Shown piece by piece: positions 25,130 to 36,400 of a stretch of 64,000 bases of DNA; position 1 is the first letter of the stretch; each line of letters starts with the position of its first letter. The DNA comes from Talpa occidentalis. Taxonomy: Eukaryota > Chordata > Mammalia > Eulipotyphla > Talpidae. Location: the NCBI RefSeq assembly GCF_014898055.3, contig NW_023605194.1:101563258-101627257 (forward strand). The letters are read 5' to 3'. Made by a program: the position numbers and the translations under genes. The notes under the pieces are model-generated. The model made no database searches. It worked only from the letters and a program-made list of their open reading frames with translations, and was not told the DNA's origin.

Positions 25130-26300
25130 TAGTCATTTTCTATGTTTTGATGCTCCCTCACTTGGTGCGTGTATATTAAATATTTGTCTTCTTTATGACT
25201 TGATTTCTAATTGGCACATGCTGTCCATCCCTATCTCTTGTTATTTAGAACTCAGTTTTTTCTGATACATGTAAATGTGGATGTCTCAGCCTTCTTTATA
25301 GTCCTATTTGCTTGTGGACTGTTTTCCAAACATTTACTTTTCATCTATGTTTATTTTTGGTTTGTTTTCTGATCCAGCCAGCCACTCTGTACCTTTTTGA
25401 TTGGTGAGTTCATTCCATTAATGTTATTGGTAATGATATAAAATTTGCTACTTCCATTTTGTCTTTAGTTTTTGATTTCTCTCTACTCCTTTTCAATTTC
25501 TTGGTGGGATTTCTTCTCTTGATTTAGGGGGCGATATCCTTTAACATTTCTTGTAGAGAAGATCTAGTATGTACAAGCTCCTTCAGGTCTTGTTTGTCTA
25601 GAAAGGTCTTTAGTTTTCCCTCATACCTGAAAGAAAGTATTGCAGGATATAGTAACTTGAGTGGTAGTTCTGATGAAAGCCTGCTGGGAATACTTTTATG
25701 GGTTACCTACTTTTTCTCTGTAGCCACGTTCGAGAATCTTTCTTTGTCATAAGTTCTTGGTAGTTTCACCACTATATACCTTGATGTATGTCTCACTGCA
25801 TTTGGACAAGCAGGTGTCTCTTTAGCTTCATGGATTTTTATGTACAGTTCATTCCCCAGGTTTGGTAAATTTTCTTCTGTGTATTTGAATAAGCTCTTTC
25901 TCCCCCTCCTCTCACTTCCCCAAGCAACATATCCTTATGCTTCTTGTCCTAATGTAGTTGGATAGTTCTCAATTTTGTTCTTTTTTTTTTTTTATTTCTG
26001 AGTCCATTGTGTATTATGGTCTTAGGTCATTGATTTGATCTTCCATTTATTCTATTTCCATAGATTTCTCTAGATTTTTTTTTCTCTTCTATTGATCTCT
26101 TTCCATCCCAAATCTCTGATAGGTTCTTATTTAAGCTTCAACTTCTGCTTTCTATACAGTAGTTTTCTCAGGTCATTCATTTTCCTTTATTCTGTTATAT
26201 TTCTTTGCTTAGTTTTTCTGAGTTGTCTTAGTTGCTTTCACTTGCCTTTCTGTGTTCTCTTCTATTTCTTGGCTTGCTTTATTATAGCAATTTTGAACTC
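25130..26300 (-). mobile_element. Old L1 5' region (5' UTR-like), antisense
   Basis: Read on plus it follows the order of antisense L1M-type 5' sequence: 'gctccctcacttggtgcg', 'cagccactctgtaccttttt', 'gaaagtattgcaggatatag', 'attccccaggtttggtaaat', 'ttgatttgatcttccattta'. No intact frame. The boundary at the right is uncertain. Confidence 0.65.
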
Positions 26301-27243
26301 TCTCTCTCTGATAAGGAGATAAAATTTGTGGACTTGGCCTGTGGGAAGCATCGCAGCTCCTCTGCACATGTATCTGTGGTCAAGAGTGTGTCTCCACACC
26401 ATTTAGCTCTTCCTTCCATCCCAGAACCCTGATGAGCCTCAGCCACACTGTCTGTATCCCCCACCTAGGTGTTTCACTCTACCCATCTCCTGCTCAATGA
26501 AGTACAACTATTATCTGTGTCACCTCTATACTGTTATTATTGGTCTCTGATGTCCAAGGAATGTTGTAGTTTTGCCCCAAATCACAGGCCTCTTAATATA
26601 TTGTGCCATTGGGTAACTATTAGATGATCCTCTCATGAATGAAGCAAGGAACCTCATTTGTTGCCATTTTGGTTCAGTCTAGAAAATATTAGTAATTTAT
26701 GTCCATCATATGAACATTGTGTATTCCCATCCTTTTCCTTCCTCAATCTTTCCCTGTCTTCCAACCTTCTTTTCCATTTATTATTTTTCTATTTCATACC
26801 ATATCTGGTAATATTTGGTTATATTACAGACATAGAATCAGTGATAATGTTGTTCAGAATCTGGCTGGATTATTTTACTTTCCTCTGAAGAATGTTGATT
26901 TTGTTATACATACAAATATGTTACAAACAGATCACCATGGCCCATGGAGCTTAGCTCTAGACTTTGTTAGGATGTCTCTCTTGGCTTTGCATTAGAGGAC
27001 ATAGACTTAGGTTGGGCACATGGTCTTTACTCTTTAGCAATGATCCTTTTGGGTTTTCAGTGGAAGACTCAAGGTATTTATCAAGCACCTCTAATTTGTC
27101 AGAGGTTTAACTCCAATATCCATTTTCCCAAAATCAGACACACCTGAAATCTCTGCTCAGCATGTTTGAAGCTACTTTCTCCTGGACTTTTTGTACCATC
27201 ACCTGGCTAGCACAGTTCCAGAGTCAACCAGTGACTTGAGGGG
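26301..27243. other. Intergenic stretch, perhaps the continuation of the L1 5' region
   Basis: The first 150 bases may still belong to the L1; the rest is unassigned. Confidence 0.4.
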
Positions 27244-27253
27244 AATTCTTACA

Positions 27254-27534
27254 GTTATTTTCTAAAGATTTATTTATTTATGTATACAAGAACTGAGGTA
27301 CAGACCAGAGGTGTGGAGGGTGAGAGGATTCACCAGAGACAGAGTGGGGAACAGAGAAGGCAGACTGACTGAAATACACTGCTCAGGGGAGCAGCAGGTA
27401 GCAGCAGGTGAGTCAGGAGAGGTCGGCTGTGCCATGTGGGTAGCTCCCTGGCCGGAGATTGAACTTGTGCTGCAATGGCAGCAGAGAGCTTCATAGGTTG
27501 CGCCTTAACCCCCTTGCACCACCAGGGAGGCCCC
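27254..27534 (-). mobile_element. tRNA-derived SINE copy 6, with target duplication
   Basis: Minus-strand copy, tail 'gatttatttatttatgtata' and head 'caccaccagggaggcccc'. The 10-bp direct repeat AATTCTTACA is at 27244-27253 and 27535-27544. Confidence 0.93.
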
Positions 27535-27544
27535 AATTCTTACA

Positions 27545-28379
27545 TAGATTTGACAATCTCCCCTCCATGATACTTTCCTCTTAACCTCTCAGAACTGAAC
27601 TCTAATCTGTCTCTTGAGCTTCGTGTAAGTGAACTTTGTTCTTGAGCCGCAATGACTGGAGAATGCCCTCAAAGGGAAAGTTGGGTCAGTGTAGAGATTC
27701 ACCTTTAGAAATGAAGATGCTGTATATACATGTGTTATTTTGTGCTTGCCTCTTATCTTTTCATAATAAAACCTATTTCTTAAGGACAACCCTAGCAAAA
27801 CAATTTGTTCTATTTAATGCAATGATCTAAATGTCTGTGCCATCAGGGAGGCCCTGAACAATGACTCTTTAATGCCTGGTAAAATTAAATTCAATATATA
27901 TAAAACTTAATTATCTTTCTCAATTTCTCACTGGACCCCCCAAACTGCTCCTTTATTTATAAAACTTCTAATCTCTTAGACTCCCAAATGACAAAATTCA
28001 AACATCTTTCTTTTTCAAGCTTATCAATTCTTACATCTAAGAACCATGAGGTCCTACTTACTTTTCCTCTAAGTCTCCTATATTCCGATTGCTTCATATT
28101 CAGACAGTTTTCTTCAGGGCCTTTGCTGTGGCCTAACACAAGTCATCCCTGGCCGGGTAAGGAACTCAGGCCATAGTGGTGATAGTGCTAAGACTTAACC
28201 CCTTTTCTCTGAATCAAAATAAAAGTACCTAAAAAATGTAACTATTGGGCATTTGTACCCATCAACCAAGAAGGGTAAACCATTTGGACTCCTGGGGACT
28301 TGCTCCAACAGTGAGATCCAAGGGTTTTACTACACTTCAATAAGAAAAAGCATGCTTGATTCATTAAGAATAAAGACAA
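27545..28379. other. Intergenic stretch just downstream of RAPGEF2
   Basis: No gene recognised. Weak SINE-head-like pieces at 27836-27857 and 28145-28205 are too short or diverged to call. Confidence 0.5.
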
Positions 28380-30386
28380 GGTTTTATGTTATATTTATTT
28401 ATTTTCCAGCTTGTACAAACTGGATGTAGAAGCATAAACATAGTACATTTCTACCATCTTCAACAAAAATATAACCAATATGTACAATTATTGTATTAAA
28501 AATACAAAAGGGATACAGACTCCACCAATGTCTTTCTAAAAGACATACAGGTACAAGTAGTATCAAAAGTATGAGGAAATCACCAGTTAATTGAACATTC
28601 TGCACTTGACATCACAGAGCGAACTGAGATTAGCAGTCCTATGTTCTACAATTACTTAATGCTTAGGTAACATTTGTGCAACTTGTAGAGCTAGATTTCT
28701 GTCTTTCTATATGCACATGAGGTCCATAGCCTATATAATAAAACTGGCAAATAATGCATATTACATGTAAAATTACAAATGCATAATTGACAATGTAATA
28801 TATAAGCAAGTAGACAATTGCCATGATACAGAAGAGAATTATTAAATAAAGCACTGACATTGTTTGATACAGTGAAAAAACACTGCAATTCGACTTTTAA
28901 AATTTGAAGCTATTTACGTTTATCTACTGATCAATATGATCAGCTGAATTCAATGGAAAAAAATCCAAGACCAGCAGTTCCTCACATTTGAGTACTACTC
29001 GGATTGGCAGCCTTCACTTTTCCGGAGTCTGTGCAAAAACAACACAAAAATATAGAGTAGAGGGGTCATTTCAGTCATTATAGGGTTAATAGCAGCTGTG
29101 AGCAGGTGGTTGCTACACTTAGGCCTTCTCTATCTGCAGTGTCCATTAAGCCACTTACAGGTTAGTCTTTGGTGACTAACCCACTTTGCCAAGGCGAGCA
29201 TATCTCACCAGGCTTTTGATCTTTCATCACGTTAAAGGCTTGTTTTTTCCCTAATGCCAATTCAATTAAGGGAGGCTGTATTGAAAGAGCAGTGTAACAG
29301 CTGGCATTAGCTCCAATAACCCAAGCTGCTTTCACTGCAATGCTATCCAGTTATAAACATTTCTCTTAAAAAAAAAAAAACCTAGAACTAAATTAACAAA
29401 AATCAAAGACACATAACTTAAAAGGGGGTTTGCCATCCATTTTGATGGAGCAGAACACGCCCTCAAAAAAGACACTGCCCTGCACTCCGTAAGGCTCAGA
29501 CACAGGACACGAGTCCTGCTTCCCTCCCCTGGCCATGTGCAAAGTTTTACAGAAGAACCTCACCCACTGGGGAAGGAGTGAATGAGTTGTCTTGGTAGCT
29601 AAGTAATTGGCTAACATTTCTTACTTTCGGGATAGGGCACTTCACAGGCGAGGCCAGAAGGACATGGGAAGACAGGGTCACTGGCCAGATCCAACCCTCT
29701 TCTTGGTGTGGCCACACCCTGTCCGGCATATTTGGTTTTTTGGAAACCCAGGCTGGCAACCCTACTTAAAGGTTCAAAATAATACTGTAATCATTAAATG
29801 GATATAATATTTACTCTCTGAACACAATATTTTAACTCATTTTTTTTTAAAAAAAAAAAGGACACTGTAAACAAGTGGACAAGCACTGTACTCAAAGGAT
29901 TTCGTTGTTTTTCTTTGTCTTCCTCGATGGGTTTAAAGGCCCCAAGTAGTTCAATGGCTACCATTTCTCATTATTCCAATGAGACCAAGTGCTAGGACTG
30001 GATTGAAATCTAAAAGGAAGATTTTAAAAAATCCTTCCAGGCATTGAGAAGTGCAGCCAGAGTGAATCATCTTGTTGTGATGATCTTGGAATTTGGAATG
30101 ATACTGTGTGATGTGGCAGGCAGCAACAGTGGGAGCTTGAAGATTGCTGCACTGTGCATTTCAAGCAACAAAGTCTGAAAAGTGCCAGGGCAATTTCTTC
30201 ACAGTATTTCACATGCAAAGGGGAAAGGAAGAAGGGGAGAAGAAGCCCCATGCTGCTTTTAAGGCAGGGAAGGAGGCAAACTGGTCCACCATCCTCAGAA
30301 TGTGAGTTCCAAGGCTCCAATGCTAGGGACATCTTCTTGTGCTCTCCTTTTAGGTGGCTAACTGTGGTTCCAGAAAAGCCTGTGCC
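28380..30386 (-). other. RAPGEF2: RAPGEF2 3' untranslated region, about 2.0 kb
   Basis: Runs from the stop codon to just past the AATAAATAAAT cluster at 28402-28393. It has almost no recognisable interspersed repeat, in sharp contrast to the flanking DNA, and no other minus-strand AATAAA was noticed. A pure A/T stretch sits at about 29840-29860. The exact cleavage point is estimated, not seen. Confidence 0.8.
28393..28402 (-). promoter_or_regulatory. Polyadenylation signal of RAPGEF2
   Basis: On the minus strand two overlapping AATAAA hexamers (AATAAATAAA). Cleavage would be expected 10-30 nt downstream, near 28365-28383. Repeat-rich DNA resumes beyond this point. Confidence 0.7.
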
Positions 30387-30412
30387 TCAAACAGCAGATA
30401 CTTGTTCATCTT
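30387..30412 (-). CDS. RAPGEF2: RAPGEF2 last coding exon: C-terminal PDZ ligand and stop
   Basis: Only 26 coding nt after TTTGCAG: codons for DEQVSAV and TGA (stop at 30389-30387). The terminal SAV is a PDZ ligand reported to bind MAGI-type scaffolds. The same exon continues into the 3' UTR. Confidence 0.96.
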
Positions 30413-33400
30413 CTGCAAACACAAGCAGGAAAGGAGAAAAAAAGAAAAAAAATCAATGAACAAGCAGGCATTTCTTCTGCTCAAGAATACATTCAATGAT
30501 GTTCCAAAAAAATACCATAGCTATTTTGAGTATAGCTCACTCAAAATCCTTGTCTTTATTCTTATTAGTCATTACCAGAAAAGCTTTTTAAAAGTATCTA
30601 TGATGCATATCTTTAAATGGATCTATATCCACAATATAAAAATACACATTGTATATTTACTGATTGGAAAGTTATAAAGCACTTTGTGACTTTATACAGA
30701 GATACACATACAAGTCTAGGATATATAACAAATATTCATAATGGTAATCTGCAAGTGGTAAGACTAAGTAATTTCCATTTACTGGTTTGCTCTCCTCTAT
30801 ACTTTTCTCTAATGATTATTTACATAATAAAATATATCAAATTCAAACAAGAAAGAGGGGTATGACCTCCCTCCTAATCCTCATTCCAGTCTGACCAGGC
30901 AGATTTGTAGAAGGCAAAAACTTATATAGAGAAGTATATCATTTGGAACTCACTGAAAGTCTAAATGTTATATTTTCACAGAAAATTGAGGATTAGAAAG
31001 GTAGCTATATACACAATTTATTACAAATGACCCCTCTAATGTTTGGTAGTTCTTAAGCACTTTGAAAGTCAAAAGCTTTAACCCTAAATTTGGAACTCTC
31101 ACTATAAAATGATCTGTGTAGCATGTGGCTCAAGACACAGCTGACCAGTGTTAAAACAGAAATACACATCTAACTTTATACACATCTTAAGAATCATATA
31201 CGTATATATACCATCCTCCTCGGTGGAAAACCCTTGAGACTGATAGGGGGCGAGGCGCGGGTCGCACTCATTGGGTTTGTGCCACTGCGGTTTGTTCACC
31301 GGCCTGCCGCTGGCTGGGTGTCCGTGGGGCTGCTGCACAGGTGAAGGCCCAGCTGTGTCAGCGGGTCGGGCGACCATCCGAGATCTCTGAAGTGCCACGT
31401 TGTAGTCTGGAGGTTTCCTAGCTGGATGTGAATGCCCTTCTGGAAAGTCAGTGATGGGGATTCCGATGTAGCCTGGAGGGGTCGGCGGGGGCTCTCGATA
31501 CCTGCCCTCTTTTCGTGCTATAGTAAAAACAATGTACCAGCCATTAAAAACTTGCGGAGGGTATTTTCATGCCATAAATGTGTCTGTGTGTTATATGATA
31601 GAGGTGGGGGTTCTGGCAGACCAAGGAGTGGATGTTAAAGCAAATATAACTGGAGAGAGACTACTAAGTAGACTAAGTTCTCTTTTAACTTTGAACAGAC
31701 TATTTAAAAACTTGTCTTTATAAAACAGTAATAAGATCTACTTATTAATGATCTATTACTTATCCTAAACCTAACCCTTGGGGTTATCAGTAAGATTAAA
31801 GTAGAGTGAGAACATAAAGGTACTCGGTACTGCGTCTGGAACCTATTCATAGTGCCTGGTAAAAGTTCTCCCTCTCTCTCTCTCCTTACCCCAGGCACAG
31901 GGGAGGCTGTTCTTTCCTGGGCATTTATCAAGCAGAGAATCCATTCCATATTACTTGAACATCACTTTGGAAAACACTGTCTAAAATAAATTTGAAAAAC
32001 TAGTACAGAAAATGATACAAATTTTAAAACTCAAACTATATGTAAGGTATTTTTCATAAAAGTATTCATTAATGACCTAGAACATGAAGTCTATAATGGC
32101 AAATGAAGTGATTCTTGGAAGTTTAAGGAATTTTTCCACTATTAGGAACTAAAGATCATTCTTTCCTTCACTATGAAAATTCTGAGTATTAATCTCAAAA
32201 GGATAATTTTTTTTTAAATCTGACATACATCTCTGACAATTTACATGACAAAATACAATTTCCCTACTAATCAAAGTAGTGCCTATAATAAATATATTCT
32301 AGTTTCTTGCTTTATATCCTATGATGTATTCCTTCAATTATATAGACAGTTAATATACCATAGAAAATATATCCTGATAAGATTGAGGGAACTAGAGACA
32401 ATAGAGCAGCACCAGCAGCAAATCAACAGCATTTTTCATGTATAATTACTATCTAAATTCTAAGTGCATCCCACAGATTTCCTTTACAGTAATAATTACT
32501 AGAAGTTATTACCTTGCCCTATGTCATGGGGCCAATAAAATGGCAAAACAGGGATTCAAACCCTCATCTGCCTGTTTTTTAAGCACAAGCTCTTACTCAT
32601 TACAGTATCTCTTAGCAGCCTCTCCCTAGTTCTATAGTGCAGAGAGAGTTTGTTTAACAGAGATAATTTGCCTACATATCAGTAGTTGGAACATTTAAAA
32701 ATATACTAGGTGTAAAGTTTTATTTAAGGCAACAAAATAGAATAATGAAACATTGAAACAGTTCTAATTAAACAAAAGTTCTTCCTATAGAGCACAGGCA
32801 TAGTCTCATTTTCAGCTAAAAAGATCAAATAAATATCCATAACAGCCCACTGATCCCAAGAGCTAAGATGTATTGAATGTTTACTATGTTGGAATTTATA
32901 CCCAGCCACAGAAGTAGGACTCTTCTTAATACTATTCTTTTCAAAATCTTGCCAGCACTGCTAATCTATATAGAAAGGGTGGGACAAAAAAATGAGGAAA
33001 TAAAACTATAAACATAATTTTACTTTGGGAATAAGTTAAAGTCACGATCCAGATGTGACAAAGTTCTCTGGTAAACTTACCAATAAGTCCTTTTGCAGTA
33101 CTTGGTGTCACAGCTATGTGGGCAGGCATGGAGACAGGTTTGGTTTCTTCTGTAGGCACAGATGTTATGCTACTGCTTTCAGCTTCAATGGAAACATCTT
33201 TCCCACCCCTTCGCTTTATTGTGCCTGTGTCACCTTCTGAGTCCTCTCCCCAGTATCCTGTGGAAGAAGCCCAGCTTGCCCGGGATTGAGCTTGTTCAAG
33301 ACTCTCTCTACTTTGATTTTGCCTGTTATACTTGGCGCTATGATCAGAAAACATCATTTGGTCCATATGGCTAGTTGAGGCCCATAAACCTGTAGGATCT

Positions 33401-36400
33401 CCTGAATAATCAAAGTGAGTGTGCCCAAATGGAAGTGTTTCCCAGCTTCTCTGGTGCTGGATGGTCTGTATGTTATCATGGGAACCGCTGGAGCATGATG
33501 TCCAGCTCCCACGGCCACTGTCAGCAGCATCAAGTGAAGCGCGGTCCCCCTGGTCTTGGGACAGTTCCTCTGTGCTTGGAGAGGAAATTACTGTAGCTGT
33601 AGCATATAAGCCTCGACTCTCAGACATGGGTGCATAGGACCTAAGTGGTCAAAAGAAATGAAAAAGACACACAAAATTGTTAATAAATCTGGGATAAAAG
33701 ACCAAAACCCCCTTTTACTCTAGAAAAGTAGCTTTCTTCATCCCAGGAAGAGGGTAGAAGCACTACTGAATTGCATAGTGGTGGCTAGTTTTCGCATCTT
33801 GTCATAACCATAAAATCAACAAAACACAGGGAAAAGAAAAACTACAGTCAAGGAACATTTCCCTTACAGAGTTAAGTTTGGCTCAATATAATATGGTTAT
33901 TTCAGGAAGGCTATTCAGGCAAAGGAATGGGGATACATTTTAAAGTCACCCCTTGTCTTCTGCACAGAATGAATGTGTTGCAATGAAGAGAAAACCTAAC
34001 TTAAAAAGCAGTCTGCACAGCAAAAATGGTGTGGTACTTGATCTTTTGGATTGTCAGAAAAGTCATGATGTATTTTGTGTTTCGAGCAAAAATGTGTCAT
34101 GACTTTGCCAACGACCCAACAGAAATGGAGAAACTCAAAGTTGGGGTTTACTTTTCACTGGAACACAGTTGCTCTGTGCTAAAGACACATACTTCTTGAA
34201 GAAAGAAGATGGAAGTGTAATGCATGTGAACATTTAAGAAAAGGCACCTACCCTAAGCTGTACTGATCAGGTTCAATCATGGTCCGTCTTTCCATCCTGC
34301 CCACACCCAGGTTTGTTTCCACAATGCTGACAGAATGCCTCTGGCGCCGCTCATCATGCAGAGAGACTGGCACCGAATCAAATGAAGAATTGCTGACGAT
34401 ACTGGATCGTGAAGAAATTTCACTGTGACCAGAATCTGAAAAATTATCCACAGTACCACTGGGAGCCAAACTATAGCCTGCATGGGAGATACAACCATGT
34501 TAATTAGATACTGTCAGTTTATGACATAAATCTGAAGTCTACCAAACAGAAGCAAAAACAAGATGTAGGCCAAAGATAATATCACTGAAGTGAGGAAAAA
34601 ATCATTTAATTCTGGAAACCAGATGACTGTGATAAGGTAAGTTTTTACTCAAATGAAGCTTAACTTGCTTAATGTCAGTTTAGAGAAAGGAAAAAAAAAA
34701 GTTATGAGTTGGGAAATGATGCAGAAATCATGGTACACTTCAGCTGTTCTTACTTAGCTCCTTTAAAAATATTACACTATTACTAGTCTACATAAAAGAT
34801 AATTTTATGTTGGAGATCAGTTACTTATTTTTTTTTTCAAACTACATCAGTCTGTTTTCATCTCTTAATTTTTAAAATTTTATGGCATCAAATAATTGAA
34901 ATATGGGATTTAATTACAATTTCAAGTGAATTTCAAAGAATAAGAAATAAGACATCATTGGATTGTTAATGTTGAAAAAAACAAAAGCTATTAAATACAT
35001 TCCACAAAAGCCAAAGGTTTTGAAGGAACTAATGTTTAAGATCTATTTACTCCCTGAAGCATCTAAACAGATGTCCTTTTTTATACTGAAGGACTTTAGT
35101 TCTCCTTTATTGCTAAAAATAATTTTGAAAGCCAGAGGCTTATCTTGATATTTTTAGTGAAAAAATCCCAATCATTCTGAGGACTAATTTTTTTCAACAT
35201 TAGATAATTTCAGTGCTACTTACCCTATAAATCTAGAGCACCTAAATGTTGTTTAATTTACTCCCAAAGTGGTAATTCCGCCATCCTTTCAGTAAATTGT
35301 TAATTCCTGATTTATTTTTTAAAGATTGCACAGGTCTTGATAAGGTTTAATGTGTTCATCTATGAAATGTCTTATGAACCACACTACAAGTTCTCACAGG
35401 CAAGCTCTACAAGGCTTCCTGAACAGTCTATTTAAAAAAACAAAAACAAAAACTCTAGAAACAATTACTCAGATGGAGCACTTGACATTTGGAGGAATTC
35501 TCCCATTTTCCTTGACTAATGAAATATAATTCCTTTCTTTCCCACCCCGGTTTTTTTTTTTTTTTTTTTTTGGTTCTATAAACCCCACCTATCCCATAGG
35601 TCCGTGGTGCATTGTTATTCTTGTTACTGTTCTCACTTCCAAGAGAAGAGGAGGAACTGTTTAAGTCCAGCTGCCCGGAGCCAAAAGATCTCAGCTGATT
35701 GCCACTGCCACCTAACAACAGGACGAGAAAAGAATTTAGATGTATCCATTTAACAAGGACAGTAGAGACTGATACCCACACAAAATGCACAGATGTCTGA
35801 AATAGCTAAAAAGCAAAACAAGGTATTTGTTTTATCAATGAAATCTAACAATTTATTAATCTTTTTGTCCTTCCTTTAGGAAAAACTGCCTTAGCCCTTG
35901 AGTACTGCCACACCCATTCAATTAAAGGGTAGAAGAAGGTAACCTGGAGAGTCATGCAGCAGAAAGTTAGTTTTTAAGGTAAGAAAAGTATCATAAGGAG
36001 AGTTTGATTGCCAAAAATTCCATCTCTTTAAAATAAGATAGCAACAAAAAGGTAATCAAGACCTGTGTAAATACAATGAAAAAATAAATCAGGAAGCTAT
36101 TAGTTAGGCTTTTAAATCTCTCAACTCTAATGTTATATAATCAAATTTAGACAACTTTTAATATAAAAAGATTTCCACAGCTACAATAAAAAACCTTATA
36201 TAATAACTATTTTCTATAAGTACATTTAAAAATACCAAGGTTTTTCCAAATTTACAAATGATGGGAGAAAACCCATTGGGTATCAATCATTTTAAATGAC
36301 ACTATAATAATAAATTCCAGAGTTATATAGATTTCAGTTATAAAATAGAATATAATATTAGCAGTATAAAGGGGGAAAAAAGTAATTTAGTTCTACCTTT

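Larger units (their letters stand above)
34478..36396 (-). other. RAPGEF2 intron interval split by the optional cassette exon
   Basis: If the cassette is skipped this is one intron of 1,919 nt; if used it gives introns of 1,111 and 685 nt. The T21 tract at 35551-35571 is the only simple repeat noted. Confidence 0.8.

Noticed and set aside
27836..27857. SINE-head-like string 'ctgtgccatcagggaggccc'
   Set aside because: Too short to separate a fragment from chance, with no body or tail next to it.
28145..28205. Weak resemblance to a minus-strand SINE head
   Set aside because: Strongly diverged, with no tail and no target duplication.
1..28379. Search for a second protein gene or processed pseudogene downstream of RAPGEF2
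   Set aside because: No frame outside transposable elements shows a domain, splice pattern or similarity that I can support.
33055..33637. Plus-strand open frames opposite the RAPGEF2 degron exon
   Set aside because: Antisense shadows of a real coding exon; no independent support.
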